Source: Nostoc sp. FACHB-280
GTDB taxonomy: Bacteria; Cyanobacteriota; Cyanobacteriia; Cyanobacteriales; Nostocaceae
Direction: 5' to 3'
NCBI RefSeq assembly: GCF_014697615.1
Contig: NZ_JACJSD010000017.1
Location: forward strand, 62,001-126,000
Length of the DNA: 64,000 nucleotides
Below are positions 8,776 to 17,749 of the stretch, piece after piece (the first letter of the stretch is position 1; every line of letters starts with the position of its first letter). The notes beneath the pieces are model-generated. The model made no database searches, was not told where the DNA came from, and saw only the letters and a list, made by a program, of their open reading frames with translations. The translations under genes were made by a program, and so were the position numbers.

Positions 8776-10986
8776 ATGCCGAAATCTAAAAAGATTGCCA
8801 ATCCCATCAATCTCAACGATTCACAATACTATATCAACCGAGAGTTAAGCTGGCTGGAATTTAATAATAGAGTGTTGCATGAAGCCTTTGACTCACGCAC
8901 ACCACTGTTAGAAAGACTGAAGTTTTTAGCTATCTTCAGTTCTAATTTAGATGAATTTTTCATGGTGCGGATTGCCGCCTTAAAGCAACAGGTGGAAGCA
9001 AAGGTAACTCAGTTAACACCCGATGGTCGTACCCCGCAACAACAGTTAGATGATATTCGGTTGCATCTTAGCCCGCAAGTAGTCAAACAGCATCAGCATT
9101 TTGAAGAAGTCTTGCGTCCGCTATTAGCCAACCACGGTATTCATATCCTGGACTACATTAATTTAAACCAAAAACAACGGACTTATTTAGATAATTATTT
9201 TGAAGAACAAATATTTCCCGTTTTAACTCCTTTGGCTGTTGACCCTAGCCATCCATTCCCCTACATTTCCAATCTCAGTTTAAATTTGGCAGTGGTGGTC
9301 AAAAACCCAGATACTGAAGAAGAATTTTTTGCCAGGGTCAAAGTCCCAAATGTGTTACCCAGATTTTTGCCTTTACCGCCAGAGTTGGGTATTCGAGAAA
9401 ATGGGCAAATAGCCAACTGGACAGGTGTACCTTTAGAACAAGCGATCGCTCATAACTTACACACTCTATTTCCAGGGATGAATATTCAAGAATACCATCC
9501 CTTCCGCATTACCCGTGATGCTGATTTAGCATTGGAAGAAGATGAAGCCGATGATTTGTTGTTAGCTATTGAACAAGAATTACGCAAACGCCGGATTGGT
9601 GGTAGTCCCGTCAGAATCGAAATTCAATCCCAAACCCCAGAACCAATCCGTATCAGGTTATTACAAGATTTAGATTTAACTGACAGCGATGTTTATGAGG
9701 TCGATGGTTTATTGGGTTTACGCGATTTGATGTATTTTCTGGCTTTACCTTTGCCAGAACTGAAAGATCCTCCCCGTCAATCTGTTGTTCCTTCCCGTCT
9801 TCAAAGGTTGCGCGAACCGAATGTAGATGAAGACGTGTTGGAAATGGAAGAAGGCAAAGATTTTTTTTCGGTGATTAGGGAAAAGGATTTATTTGTCCAC
9901 CATCCTTATCAATCTTTTTCCGCAACAGTGGTGCGGTTTATCACCCATGCAGCCCATGATCCGAATGTACTCGCCATCAAAATGACCCTTTACCGGACTT
10001 CCGGTGATTCGCCAATCGTTAATGCTTTAATTGCGGCAGCTGAAAATGGCAAGCAAGTATCAGTCTTAGTAGAATTAAAAGCCCGATTTGATGAAGAAAA
10101 TAATATTTACTGGGCAAGACGTTTAGAACGGGTGGGAGTACACGTTGTCTATGGTTTAGTTGGCTTAAAAACCCATTGCAAAACCGTGATGGTAGTGCGG
10201 CGCGAAAAAGACAGAATGCGTCGTTATGTGCATATCGGCACAGGAAATTATAACCCTAAAACTGCAAGACTATATACCGATTTAGGATTGTTTAGTTGTC
10301 GTGAAGAATTAGGTGCTGATATTACAGATTTGTTTAATTTTTTAACTGGCTATTCCAGGCAAAAATCCTATCGAGAATTATTAGTTGCGCCTGTGAATAT
10401 GCGCGATCGCTTTTTGTCTTTAATTCAGCGCGAAATCGAAAATGTCAAAAAAGGCTTTTCTGGGCGCATTGTTGCCAAAATGAATTCCCTTGTTGACCCA
10501 CAAATCATCGCCACTTTATACGAAGCTTCCCGCGCTGGTGTGCAAATTGATTTGATTATTAGGGGCATTTGCTGTTTACGTCCAGGAATCAAAGACATCA
10601 GTGAAAACATTCGCATAATCAGCATTGTCGGTCGCTTTTTAGAACACTCTCGCATCTATTATTTCTACAACAATGGTCAAGAAGAAATCTATATTGGCAG
10701 TGCCGACTGGATGCGTCGCAACCTAGATCGACGAGTAGAAGTGATTACCCCAATCAAGGATCAAGATATTGCTAAAGACTTGCAAGAAATCTTAGGAATT
10801 ATGCTGGCAGATAACCGCCAAGCATGGGAATTACAAGCTGATGGTACTTATATCCAACGCCGTCCCGGAGATGATTGTCCCGAAACACATTCACAAATAA
10901 CTCTGATGAATATGGCACTACGTTCTACAGGCGGAACACCAAATTTGCTAGATGCTCAAAAGAGTCTTTCGTACACTGATAACTAA
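8776..10986 (+). CDS. ppk1: Polyphosphate kinase 1
   Basis: Reversibly transfers the gamma-phosphate of ATP onto polyphosphate, the main cyanobacterial phosphate store. The N-terminal domain is typical (INRELSWLEFNNRVLHEAFD; FSSNLDEFFMVR). The catalytic part carries the phospholipase-D-like histidine motifs HIGTGNYNPKTARLYTD (phosphoenzyme His) and FLEHSRIYYF, together with IYIGSADWMRRNLDRRVE. About 737 residues is close to the usual family size of 690-740. I place the start at ATG 8776 (MPKSKK). An upstream in-frame TTG at 8743 would add residues with no family resemblance. The gene is co-directed with the fibre locus but separated by 162 bases, and probably has its own promoter. Confidence 0.96.
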   Translation: MPKSKKIANPINLNDSQYYINRELSWLEFNNRVLHEAFDSRTPLLERLKFLAIFSSNLDEFFMVRIAALKQQVEAKVTQLTPDGRTPQQQLDDIRLHLSPQVVKQHQHFEEVLRPLLANHGIHILDYINLNQKQRTYLDNYFEEQIFPVLTPLAVDPSHPFPYISNLSLNLAVVVKNPDTEEEFFARVKVPNVLPRFLPLPPELGIRENGQIANWTGVPLEQAIAHNLHTLFPGMNIQEYHPFRITRDADLALEEDEADDLLLAIEQELRKRRIGGSPVRIEIQSQTPEPIRIRLLQDLDLTDSDVYEVDGLLGLRDLMYFLALPLPELKDPPRQSVVPSRLQRLREPNVDEDVLEMEEGKDFFSVIREKDLFVHHPYQSFSATVVRFITHAAHDPNVLAIKMTLYRTSGDSPIVNALIAAAENGKQVSVLVELKARFDEENNIYWARRLERVGVHVVYGLVGLKTHCKTVMVVRREKDRMRRYVHIGTGNYNPKTARLYTDLGLFSCREELGADITDLFNFLTGYSRQKSYRELLVAPVNMRDRFLSLIQREIENVKKGFSGRIVAKMNSLVDPQIIATLYEASRAGVQIDLIIRGICCLRPGIKDISENIRIISIVGRFLEHSRIYYFYNNGQEEIYIGSADWMRRNLDRRVEVITPIKDQDIAKDLQEILGIMLADNRQAWELQADGTYIQRRPGDDCPETHSQITLMNMALRSTGGTPNLLDAQKSLSYTDN

Positions 10987-11042
10987 TAAAAATTTGATTT
11001 TTTTAGTAAAGTTTAATTTTTCCGTATTTTCTCTATGTAAAT

Positions 11043-11070
11043 TGGTTGATAAAACAGGAGTTATCAACCA
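11043..11070. terminator. Hairpin after ppk1
   Basis: TGGTTGATAA and TTATCAACCA form a perfect 10-bp stem around an 8-base loop, between ppk1 and the response regulator. It lacks a U run, so its role as terminator is uncertain. Confidence 0.4.
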
Positions 11071-11141
11071 TAAGATAGAGTAATTATCGGGACTAGCTCT
11101 CATACACTATAAACATTGTTGTCACTAATTTTCTCCCTTGA

Positions 11142-11558
11142 ATGTTAATGCTCTCCTGTGAGTCTTCTGTGTTACGCGTTCTCGTGGTTGATGACCATGA
11201 ATTAACTCGTTTAACCCTACAATTGGCTTTTTCTTGTCAAGAGAATATTCAAGTTGTGGGGTTAGCGAGTAACGGTCAAGAAGCGATCGAAATGGTAAAA
11301 TGCTGCCAGCCTGATGTGATTGTTTTAGATTTACAAATGCCCATCATGGACGGGTGGAGTGCTTCGAGTCAAATTAAAGCCATTTCTCCCCAGACTCAAA
11401 TACTTGCTTACTCTTCAGTAGAAGAGGCTAAATCTCCTCGCGCCACAGGAATGGCTAATTTCGATGATTTTTGTAAAAAAGATGTCTCAACTTCTGAACT
11501 CATCGCTTTAGTCAGACAATTAGGCAAACGTAGAGGCGACAGTGAAATTATGCGATAA
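11142..11558 (+). CDS. Single-domain response regulator (receiver only)
   Basis: A 138-residue receiver domain with no output domain, so it probably acts by protein-protein contact or as a phosphorelay intermediate. Visible features are the acidic pair VLVVDDHELTR, the phosphoacceptor Asp in VIVLDLQMPIMDGW, the switch Ser/Thr region ILAYSS, and the conserved Lys in FCKKDVS. The family fold is complete. The start MLMLSC is the first available, and a later ATG two codons downstream is equally possible. The gene stands alone behind ppk1, with no kinase nearby. The pathway is unknown. Confidence 0.88.
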   Translation: MLMLSCESSVLRVLVVDDHELTRLTLQLAFSCQENIQVVGLASNGQEAIEMVKCCQPDVIVLDLQMPIMDGWSASSQIKAISPQTQILAYSSVEEAKSPRATGMANFDDFCKKDVSTSELIALVRQLGKRRGDSEIMR

Positions 11559-11636
11559 ATTTTGCAGATCCATTTATGTCATATTGACTTAGGCTTGGCT
11601 CATGGGTGGAGAGCTAGTAATGTTTTGTTATTGAGA

Positions 11637-11690
11637 AGCGTCGGCATTAACCTGATCCTAATCAGAGATACCGACGCAATTTTTAGTACA
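11637..11690. terminator. Probable bidirectional terminator
   Basis: GCGTCGGCAT and ATACCGACGC pair almost perfectly (one G-U type position) around about 25 bases, and a T-rich run follows. It lies between the convergent response regulator and the 60-residue protein gene, where a shared terminator is expected. Confidence 0.6.
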
Positions 11691-11692
11691 AA

Positions 11693-11875
11693 TTAATTAT
11701 TTCCCGTTTCTGGGATAGTACGTTTATATTCATCAAGTAAGTCATCTAGTTCTTCTAAAGCTTGATTGACATCAATTCTCAAAGTTCCTAAATTTGGCTG
11801 TTCTAAAAGACTCAGAAGATAGTCGCGTTTGCTTTGAACTGCCGCAACTCGTTCTTTTATAGTTTGTAAATCCAT
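11693..11875 (-). CDS. Small helical protein of unknown function
   Basis: A 60-residue, charged, Cys-free protein (MDLQTIKERVAAVQSKRDYL) that is predicted to be almost entirely helical, probably a short coiled coil. There is no membrane segment or signal peptide. It stands alone with a terminator-like hairpin behind it, and the length, composition and codon use look like a real gene rather than a chance frame. I do not recognise a function. Small proteins like this are common in filamentous cyanobacteria. Confidence 0.65.
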   Translation of the reverse strand: MDLQTIKERVAAVQSKRDYLLSLLEQPNLGTLRIDVNQALEELDDLLDEYKRTIPETGNN

Positions 11876-12032
11876 TGTTTATCTGCCTTTGATTAACTAC
11901 AGTCCAGTTTAAAGTTAACGCAAAATCAGGCAAAGCTTGAACAACTGGACGAAAGTTATGCGGCTGTCATCATCTGTGACACATAGCCGATGATAATAAA
12001 ACTAATGTCTTAATAAATATTATCTTCTGCTC

Positions 12033-12578
12033 ATGTTACGCCAAATCTCTTTGGGAACTCTAGGTTTAACAGTTGGTAGCATATTAACCCTTGTTGGCTT
12101 CATTGCCTATGCTGCGAATAATGCCACTCTAAATCTTGTGGGGTTTTTTTATGGGTTTCCCTTGTTATTGGGGGGACTAGCACTCAAAGCCAATGAACTT
12201 AAACCAATACCCTTCAGCCAAGTCACAGCACCATCAGTATTATCTCTGCGTGAGCAGCAAGCAACTGTCACGCAAAATAAAATCCGCAAAGACATCACTC
12301 GATATTGCTATGGTCAAGATGCTCACTTGGATGCAGCACTTTCTTACTTAGGTCTCAGCCCCACCGACGAAGAAAGACCAACTGTGACTGGTTTAAGGGA
12401 AGAGGAAACTAATGGTGCTTACACCTTAATTTTAGAATTTGATTCTCCTGATATACCTCTTCATGTTTGGCAACAAAAACAAGAAAAAATGACCAGTTAC
12501 TTTGGCCCTGGAGTAGAGATCAAAATCACCCAGCCCGATGCAGATCAAATTGAGTTAGCGTTGGTTACTAGTCAATAG
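12033..12578 (+). CDS. DUF2854-type membrane protein
   Basis: A 181-residue protein with two hydrophobic N-terminal segments (LGTLGLTVGSILTLVGFIAY; then a segment about residues 38-55, GFFYGFPLLLGGLALKA) followed by a soluble domain containing RYCYGQDAHLDAALSYLGL. This matches, from memory, the DUF2854 family shared by cyanobacteria and plastids, whose role is not established. Membrane location is inferred from the two segments. Its last codons (Thr-Ser-Gln-stop) fall in a run of heptameric GTCAATR repeats, so the C-terminus was shaped by a repeat insertion. Confidence 0.82.
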   Translation: MLRQISLGTLGLTVGSILTLVGFIAYAANNATLNLVGFFYGFPLLLGGLALKANELKPIPFSQVTAPSVLSLREQQATVTQNKIRKDITRYCYGQDAHLDAALSYLGLSPTDEERPTVTGLREEETNGAYTLILEFDSPDIPLHVWQQKQEKMTSYFGPGVEIKITQPDADQIELALVTSQ

Positions 12579-12627
12579 TCAATGGTCAATGGTCAATAGC
12601 AATAAATATTAATTATTAGCTATTGAC
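12571..12627. repeat. Heptameric GTCAATR repeat with inverted partner
   Basis: Four tandem copies of GTCAATA/G (12571-12598) include the stop codon of the DUF2854 gene. Then GTCAATAGC (12592-12600) and GCTATTGAC (12619-12627) form a 9-bp stem. It is typical of short tandemly repeated sequences in heterocyst-forming cyanobacteria and may serve as a terminator. Confidence 0.75.
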
Positions 12628-12646
12628 TGTGCGATCGCCTAGATTA

Positions 12647-13156
12647 ATGATTATGGACAAAAATATTTTAGACGCATCCGGTCTAGGAAAAAATTTGATC
12701 CGTGCTATCAACCAAGATGACTCTAGCGCAGCACTCGATATTTTGCACCGAGTTTCTTTTCCTAAAGGTAGCTATTATTTAACTCTGGCAATGACAAGGG
12801 CTACCGTGAAGGGAAACTATGCAGTTTCTGTTGCCTTAACCAACGCTGGATCTGATATTAACGGTGTCAATGATAGTATTCCACTGATTAATGCTGTTTT
12901 ATCTAGACAGTATGATTTAGTCAGATATTTGCTTGAAAGTGGTGCAGATACAGAACGTCAAGACGAAAACTCCCATACAGCTTTAATGCACGCAGTCTTC
13001 AATCAAGACATAGAAGCAATAATGTTATTGATAGAAGCTGGTGCAAGTTGTCAGACTGAAACCTATGATGGTGTAACAGATCAAGATATTGCTGAAAGAC
13101 AAAATGAGCCTAGCATCTGGGAATATCTCAGACACCATCAAATTCATGACCAATGA
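12647..13156 (+). CDS. Ankyrin-repeat protein
   Basis: A 169-residue soluble protein made mostly of ankyrin repeats, a protein-binding fold. Repeat signatures include NYAVSVALTNAGSDINGVND, YDLVRYLLESGADTERQDEN and HTALMHAVFNQDIEAIMLLI followed by EAGASCQTE. No catalytic domain is present, so it is likely a scaffold or inhibitor. The partner is unknown. I place the start at ATG 12647. An in-frame TTG at 12623 lies inside a repeat-derived hairpin and is unlikely. It faces the CRR7-like gene, with only 14 bases between the two stop codons. Confidence 0.85.
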   Translation: MIMDKNILDASGLGKNLIRAINQDDSSAALDILHRVSFPKGSYYLTLAMTRATVKGNYAVSVALTNAGSDINGVNDSIPLINAVLSRQYDLVRYLLESGADTERQDENSHTALMHAVFNQDIEAIMLLIEAGASCQTETYDGVTDQDIAERQNEPSIWEYLRHHQIHDQ

Positions 13157-13170
13157 TGATTGACCAAAAA

Positions 13171-13431
13171 TTACTTTTCTAACCGAACTGCATACCACTG
13201 TAAATATTTATCCTTTCCCACATCCAACTCACAACTAGTATCGATGAGATATTGAACTCTAGCTTCCAACGACTCAATATTTTGTAAATCTGGTGGTAAA
13301 TCTTGAGAATTGATGGTTTGTAAAACTGTTTTCAGCTTTTCAAATAACTCTGATGCTGTGAGAAATTGTTCTGGTTGGTTGGTTTCTAACACCACAAAGT
13401 TATCTTGTTGATACATTAAAGAGTCTGGCAT
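13171..13431 (-). CDS. CRR7-like small protein (NDH-1 associated)
   Basis: An 86-residue soluble protein with the features I associate with the chlororespiratory-reduction-7 family: an N-terminal YQQDNFVVLETNQPEQFLT, then a charged helix, then YLIDTSCELDVG and a terminal YLQWYAVRLEK. In plants CRR7 is needed for assembly of the chloroplast NDH complex, and cyanobacteria carry homologues of unclear role. The assignment rests on remembered family motifs, not on a search. It stands alone, convergent with the ankyrin gene. Confidence 0.65.
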   Translation of the reverse strand: MPDSLMYQQDNFVVLETNQPEQFLTASELFEKLKTVLQTINSQDLPPDLQNIESLEARVQYLIDTSCELDVGKDKYLQWYAVRLEK

Positions 13432-14355
13432 AGCTCTAATTGAGTTAATTTAAATTTATTTTTATTAAAGATTTATCGGTAACAAGGTTATTTAAACAAT
13501 TTTTCTTTAATTGTCCCTTCGTATATTCTAGTCTGTAAATAAAGATGATTTAAAAGCTTATCTATGATTTTTTGTTACCTCCGAATTATTCAGATTGAAA
13601 TCAGAAATTTTACTTAACTCGAAAGTAAGTTGACCTTTAAAAAATAAAGTTTTTTATACAGCTTGATATTAACACTGTTTAATCTAGGTAATTGCTCATC
13701 AATTTAAAGGGCTAAGATTTCCCTAAAGGTATTAATCAAGGACGTTCTAGCGTTTTTCAGATTTAGTTTAGTTGTTTTCTCAGCTATGACAAGGTATAGC
13801 TGAGAATCTGCTTATTATTTGTCTAAAGTCACTTGAGAGTTTAATAAGCATAGTGTAGATTTGAAGATTTGCCCAAAATAGTAATTACACTTTATGACTA
13901 GGGAAATATAATCATAAGCCTTCTTTGCAAAGCTAGAGCAACCCAAGTAAAAATTGCTTTTCCCTTGTCAGTCAATTGTCTATGAAACCGATTTATCTAA
14001 ATTTTTCTTTACTAAAGCTGATTAAATATTCTCTTTTCCTAAAAAAATCGATTGTGCAGTCAGACCGGTTGGGTAGAAAATTTCTAGCCATGATAGAACG
14101 ATTATGCGATCGCACCTTCCATTGTCAGACAGTAGTGCTAACAAGCACTTACTCGACGAGGAAAGTCAAGTGTCCTACACCACATAGACCATTGCAGTAC
14201 TGCCAGATTTTACTGCGGTCATAAACTTTCAGCCAGTCGCCTTCTAGTAAGATTTACTGTCACAAAATCTTGCTCAATGGCTACTTTTTTGTGTTATTCA
14301 GGTTTTCTCTAGCTTACCCTTCGTCGATACTTTCATTTTCTGTGGAACGCAATTC
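13432..14355. other. Long intergenic region upstream of the GGDEF gene
   Basis: About 920 bases without a convincing gene. A hairpin lies at 13778-13805 (TCTCAGCTAT and ATAGCTGAGA, 10-bp stem, 8-base loop). An open frame at 13976-14224 has irregular composition and no recognisable family, so I do not call it. The region must hold promoters for the two divergent genes. Confidence 0.5.
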
Positions 14356-15378
14356 ATGTCAGGCTTAAGCCCATTTTCTCTTCCTAAACAACCTCCAGTA
14401 ATTCTGGTGGCTGATGATGATAAGACCATCCGCTTGCTGTTGCGTGAAGCTATGGAACAAGAAGGCTATCGAGTTGTTGAGGTTGCAGATGGCAAGCAGT
14501 GTTTAGATGCCTATGAGACTGTCAAACCAGACATAGTGTTGCTAGATGCAATCATGCCCGTCATGGATGGCTTTACTTGTTGTAAACACCTGCTCCAAAT
14601 TGCCAGAAATAACCTTATGTCAGCATTGGCAAATTTTGATACTGACTCTGCTACAGGCAATACTGTGATCTCCAAATTATGGGAACGCACACCCATATTA
14701 ATGATTACTAGTTTGAATGATGCGGAATCTGTAGACCGCGCCTTTGAAGCAGGAGCCTCTGATTATGTTACCAAACCAATTCATTGGGCAGTTTTGCGCC
14801 AGCGTTTACGTCGTCTGCTACAACAAGCACAAGTCTACAAACAATTAGAAGCAGCCAACCTGGCTTTACAGCAACTTGCTAATGTTGATGGCTTAACTGG
14901 TCTGGCTAATCGCCGTCGTTTTGATGAATATCTAAATACCCAATGGATAAACTTAGTACAGGAAGGATCTCCTCTGTCATTAATTTTATGTGATATTGAT
15001 TATTTCAAGTTTTATAACGATCAATATGGTCATCCAGCTGGAGATGTTTGCTTGCAGAGGGTAGGTGCTGTTTTGAGCAGAAATGCACAAAAACATCACG
15101 ATTTAGTAGCTCGTTATGGTGGTGAAGAATTTGCTGTAATTATGCCAAATACTCATGCGGCTGGTGCATTTCATGTAGCTACAGCGATGCAAGCCGGTGT
15201 CAACAACCTACAAATTGTTCATGATGCTTCTGCAGTAAATGAGTATGTCACTCTGAGTATCGGTGTGGCTACCCTAATTCCTACATGGGAATCTTCACCT
15301 TCTGATTTGATTGTGGCCGCAGATAAAGCACTTTATACTGCCAAGGCTGAAGGGCGTAATCGAATTATTCTAAGATAA
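14356..15378 (+). CDS. Receiver-GGDEF diguanylate cyclase
   Basis: A 340-residue response regulator that probably makes cyclic di-GMP when phosphorylated. The N-terminal receiver has VADDDKTIR, the phosphoacceptor Asp in VLLDAIMPVMDGF, LMITS and the Lys in YVTKP. It contains an extra segment of about 30 residues (starting ARNNLMSALANF) between the phosphorylation site and the LMIT strand. The C-terminal GGDEF domain has ICDIDYFKFYNDQYGH-type metal and substrate residues and an intact active-site RYGGEEF. The inhibitory I-site is KHHD instead of RxxD, so product feedback inhibition may be lost. It is an isolated gene behind a long intergenic region. Related to PleD/Rcp-like regulators, but the target process is unknown. 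Confidence 0.9.
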   Translation: MSGLSPFSLPKQPPVILVADDDKTIRLLLREAMEQEGYRVVEVADGKQCLDAYETVKPDIVLLDAIMPVMDGFTCCKHLLQIARNNLMSALANFDTDSATGNTVISKLWERTPILMITSLNDAESVDRAFEAGASDYVTKPIHWAVLRQRLRRLLQQAQVYKQLEAANLALQQLANVDGLTGLANRRRFDEYLNTQWINLVQEGSPLSLILCDIDYFKFYNDQYGHPAGDVCLQRVGAVLSRNAQKHHDLVARYGGEEFAVIMPNTHAAGAFHVATAMQAGVNNLQIVHDASAVNEYVTLSIGVATLIPTWESSPSDLIVAADKALYTAKAEGRNRIILR

Positions 15379-15422
15379 AGCATCGGACTGGTAGTAGGTG
15401 ACAGGCGACAGAATGAAATTCT

Positions 15423-15450
15423 GTAGAGACTTTGTAGAGAAAGTCTCTAC
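15423..15450 (+). terminator. Hairpin behind the GGDEF gene
   Basis: GTAGAGACTTT and AAAGTCTCTAC form a perfect 11-bp stem with a 6-base loop, 45 bases after the stop. It resembles dispersed GAGAC-type palindromes seen elsewhere in this window (45198-45221). Confidence 0.5.
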
Positions 15451-15529
15451 AAGATTTCTATAGTACAGCTTCTCATCGAATTGGTATAACTGCTTTGGCT
15501 ATGGCTCTAAAAATCATGAAAATACAAAA

Positions 15530-15551
15530 AAGAAGCCTATTTAGGCTTCTT
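15530..15551 (-). terminator. Terminator of the rpl operon
   Basis: AAGAAGCCTA TT TAGGCTTCTT is a perfect 10-bp stem with T runs on both sides, 28 bases past the rplL stop. It should end the ribosomal-protein transcript and may also stop the convergent GGDEF transcript. Confidence 0.8.
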
Positions 15552-15578
15552 GATTAAAAACAAGTATTGAAACTGGAA

Positions 15579-15968
15579 CTATTTAACGGTAACTTTACCG
15601 CCAGCTTCTTCAATCCGTTTCTTAGCATCTTCAGCGGCTTCTTTAGCAATAGCTTCTTTGATTGGCTTAGGAGCAGCTTCTACCAAGTCTTTAGCTTCTT
15701 TCAAGCCTAGACCAGTCAATTCACGTACAATCTTCAGTACGGCAATTTTCTTATCAGCGGGAACAGATTCCAGAATTACGTCAAACTCGGTTTTTTCTTC
15801 AACAGGTTCAGCAGCAACAGCGCCAGTACCAGGAGCAGCAATAGCTACGCCAACGGGAGCAGCAGCACTTACGCCAAAAGCTTCTTCAATTTGCTTAACT
15901 AATTCAGCAGCTTCTAGCAAGGTCAAGGATTTCAACTGTTCTAAAATGTTATCGGTTGTAGCAGACAT
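15579..15968 (-). CDS. rplL: Ribosomal protein L7/L12
   Basis: Dimeric acidic stalk protein of the 50S subunit that recruits translation GTPases. At 129 residues it has the family layout: N-terminal dimerisation helix ([20 protein letters not shown]), Ala/Gly/Pro-rich hinge around residues 35-58, and the C-terminal domain with [31 protein letters not shown] and a final GGKVTVK. It lies 179 bases downstream of rplJ. That spacer carries repeats and may contain an extra promoter, in keeping with the higher stoichiometry of L7/L12. Confidence 0.98.
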   Translation of the reverse strand: MSATTDNILEQLKSLTLLEAAELVKQIEEAFGVSAAAPVGVAIAAPGTGAVAAEPVEEKTEFDVILESVPADKKIAVLKIVRELTGLGLKEAKDLVEAAPKPIKEAIAKEAAEDAKKRIEEAGGKVTVK

Positions 15969-16123
15969 TGATGTAACTCCGTAATGTTTGATTAGTTATT
16001 AGTGGTTTGTCATTTGTCATTCGTCATTTGTAATTACCACTGACTATTGACTCTTGACTAAAGAAGTCTAAAGAATGAAAAACTCAGTAAATAAACCATT
16101 TTTTCATATTTGGCTTATTTCAC

Positions 16124-16144
16124 ACTTCATACTTCATACTTCAT
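16124..16144. repeat. Tandem heptamer ACTTCAT x3
   Basis: Three perfect copies of ACTTCAT between rplL and rplJ, ending next to the rplJ stop codon. A short tandem repeat of the type scattered through heterocyst-forming cyanobacterial genomes. No function is evident. Confidence 0.8.
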
Positions 16145-16147
16145 ACT

Positions 16148-16687
16148 TTATTCAGCCGCGCTTCCTTGTTCTTGTTCAGCCACAGCTTGCAAAGCACGAG
16201 CCAAGCCACCAGGAACTTCGTTGATACCCACAGCAATTTTGGTAGCCAATGCGTTGATAGCTCCAGCAATTTGACCCATGAGTTGTTCTTTGGATGGCAA
16301 GTCTCCTAAAGCCTTGACATCTGCTTCTTTCAGCAGACGGCCTTCCATGACACCGCCACGCATTTCTGTTTTCTTGGTGGCTTTTTGGAAGTCTTGGTAA
16401 GCCTTAATTGCTGAAGAGAAATCTTCTTTGACTAACAAAAAGGCGGAAGAACCTTTCAGCAACTCGGACAGTGGTTGCCATTTTTCTTCTTCTTGAATGG
16501 CAATACCCATTAAGGTATTTTTTGTTACCTTACAAGTAGTACCAGTTGGACGCAGCCGCCGCCGTAAATCTGTGATTTCGGCAACTGTTAGCCCTTGGTA
16601 TTCAATTACTAGTGCTAAAGTTGACTCACTCAAAGATTGTTTGAGGTCAGCTACTATTTCTTGTTTGTTTTCTAACGTTCTACCCAT
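16148..16687 (-). CDS. rplJ: Ribosomal protein L10
   Basis: Base of the L7/L12 stalk. It binds 23S rRNA together with L11 and carries L7/L12 dimers on its C-terminal helix. At 179 residues it begins [19 protein letters not shown], has the [17 protein letters not shown] region typical of the family, and ends in an Ala/Glu-rich helix. The upstream region holds a recognisable L10 leader and attenuator, so expression is probably autoregulated by the L10(L12) complex. It starts 67 bases downstream of the attenuator U run. Confidence 0.97.
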   Translation of the reverse strand: MGRTLENKQEIVADLKQSLSESTLALVIEYQGLTVAEITDLRRRLRPTGTTCKVTKNTLMGIAIQEEEKWQPLSELLKGSSAFLLVKEDFSSAIKAYQDFQKATKKTEMRGGVMEGRLLKEADVKALGDLPSKEQLMGQIAGAINALATKIAVGINEVPGGLARALQAVAEQEQGSAAE

Positions 16688-16749
16688 CTTGTTTCACCTC
16701 CAAGGGCAAAATCAGCGATTTATCTGCTTGTGTGTTCTAGTTCTGACTA

Positions 16750-16787
16750 ACCAAAAACAATAAACCCCGGCTTTTCAACCGGGGTTT
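16750..16787 (-). terminator. Attenuator in the L10 leader
   Basis: Read on the minus strand, AAACCCCGG and CCGGGGTTT make a 9-bp GC-rich stem with an 8-base loop, followed by ATTGTTTTT. This is a textbook intrinsic terminator placed before rplJ rather than after a gene, which implies transcription attenuation. Confidence 0.8.
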
Positions 16788-16910
16788 CGCAGCAAAACTC
16801 TTGACGCTGTAGCGGCTACACCTTGTAGGTAGTGCTTCAGGCAATTAAAGTTTTTACCTCGGCAGGATATTAAGCTACTTGCACCTGCTGTCTCCGGTTT
16901 GAACTATTTA
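16788..16910 (-). promoter_or_regulatory. Ribosomal protein L10 leader RNA
   Basis: On the minus strand this segment contains ACCGGAGACAGCAGGTGC, then AATATCCTGCCGAGGT, the conserved core I associate with the bacterial L10 leader (rplJ 5' UTR). GCAGG and CCTGC can pair to form the kink-turn-bearing stem that mimics the L10 site on 23S rRNA. Binding of L10(L12) is expected to favour the downstream attenuator. Recognised from memory of the motif; boundaries are approximate. Confidence 0.8.
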
Positions 16911-16915
16911 GTTTT

Positions 16916-16972
16916 GTCATTAGTCATTTGTCCATTGTCCTTTGTTATTTGACTTTACAAATGACTAATGAC
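16916..16972 (-). terminator. Long hairpin between rplA and the L10 leader
   Basis: GTCATTAGTCATTTGT (16916-16931) and ACAAATGACTAATGAC (16957-16972) form a perfect 16-bp stem with a 25-base loop, 6 bases after the rplA stop. It is built from GTCATTW-type repeats and may separate rplA from the rplJ leader transcript or be processed by RNases. Confidence 0.6.
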
Positions 16973-16978
16973 TAAAAA

Positions 16979-17695
16979 TTATGCAGCTTCGGTCAGTTTT
17001 AAATCCCGTAAAGCGGTGATGTCAACTTTAATCGAAGGCCCCATAGTAGCAGATACGTAGAAGGTTCGCCAATAGCGGCCTTTTGCTCCAGAAGGACGGT
17101 TACGGTCAATTGTTTCTTGTAACGCCTTCAAGTTTACTAACAAATCTTCGGGGGAGAAAGCTGCCTTACCAAACATAACATGAACAATACCTGTACGGTC
17201 AGCCCGGAATTCTAATTTACCAGCTTTGAATTCGGCGATCGCACTTGCAATGTCAAAGGTTACTGTACCACCTTTTGGTGATGGCATCAAACCACGAGGG
17301 CCTAGTAATTTACCTAGTTTCGCTACCTGTGGCATAACATCTGGTGTCGCAATTAGCTTGTCGAAATCCATCATTCCTTTTTGGATTTCGTCAATTAGTT
17401 CTTCGGAACCAACTATATCAGCACCAGCATTGCTTGCTTCTGTGACTTTCTCACCTCTAGCGATAACTGCTACCCGGACTATTTGTCCTGTACCTTTAGG
17501 TAGTGCTACCGTTGTCCGCAATTGTTGGTCTGTATATTTGGGGTCAATTCCCAACCGAATATGTGCTTCGGCTGCTTCGGGAAATTTAGCTGTTGCTGTT
17601 TCTTTTAGTAGTGTTAAAGCGTCTAGGGGTGCGTATTCCCTATCCTCGATTTTTCCTTGCAGTTCTCGCAAGCGACGCGATACTTTTTTTGTCAT
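16979..17695 (-). CDS. rplA: Ribosomal protein L1
   Basis: Large-subunit protein at the mobile L1 stalk, acting in release of E-site tRNA. At 238 residues it starts [18 protein letters not shown] and carries the family signature around [20 protein letters not shown], with [11 protein letters not shown] near the end. Length and order rplK-rplA-rplJ-rplL match other bacteria. It follows rplK after a 141-base spacer that contains heptamer repeats. Confidence 0.98.
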   Translation of the reverse strand: MTKKVSRRLRELQGKIEDREYAPLDALTLLKETATAKFPEAAEAHIRLGIDPKYTDQQLRTTVALPKGTGQIVRVAVIARGEKVTEASNAGADIVGSEELIDEIQKGMMDFDKLIATPDVMPQVAKLGKLLGPRGLMPSPKGGTVTFDIASAIAEFKAGKLEFRADRTGIVHVMFGKAAFSPEDLLVNLKALQETIDRNRPSGAKGRYWRTFYVSATMGPSIKVDITALRDLKLTEAA

Positions 17696-17749
17696 TTTTT
17701 TCTCCTGGGGTCAGTGACGAAGCTTGGCTTCTCCCCCGATAGTTTTTTA

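Noticed and set aside
13976-14224. Open frame of 82 codons
   Set aside because: No family resemblance, irregular composition and no ribosome site; lies in a long regulatory spacer.
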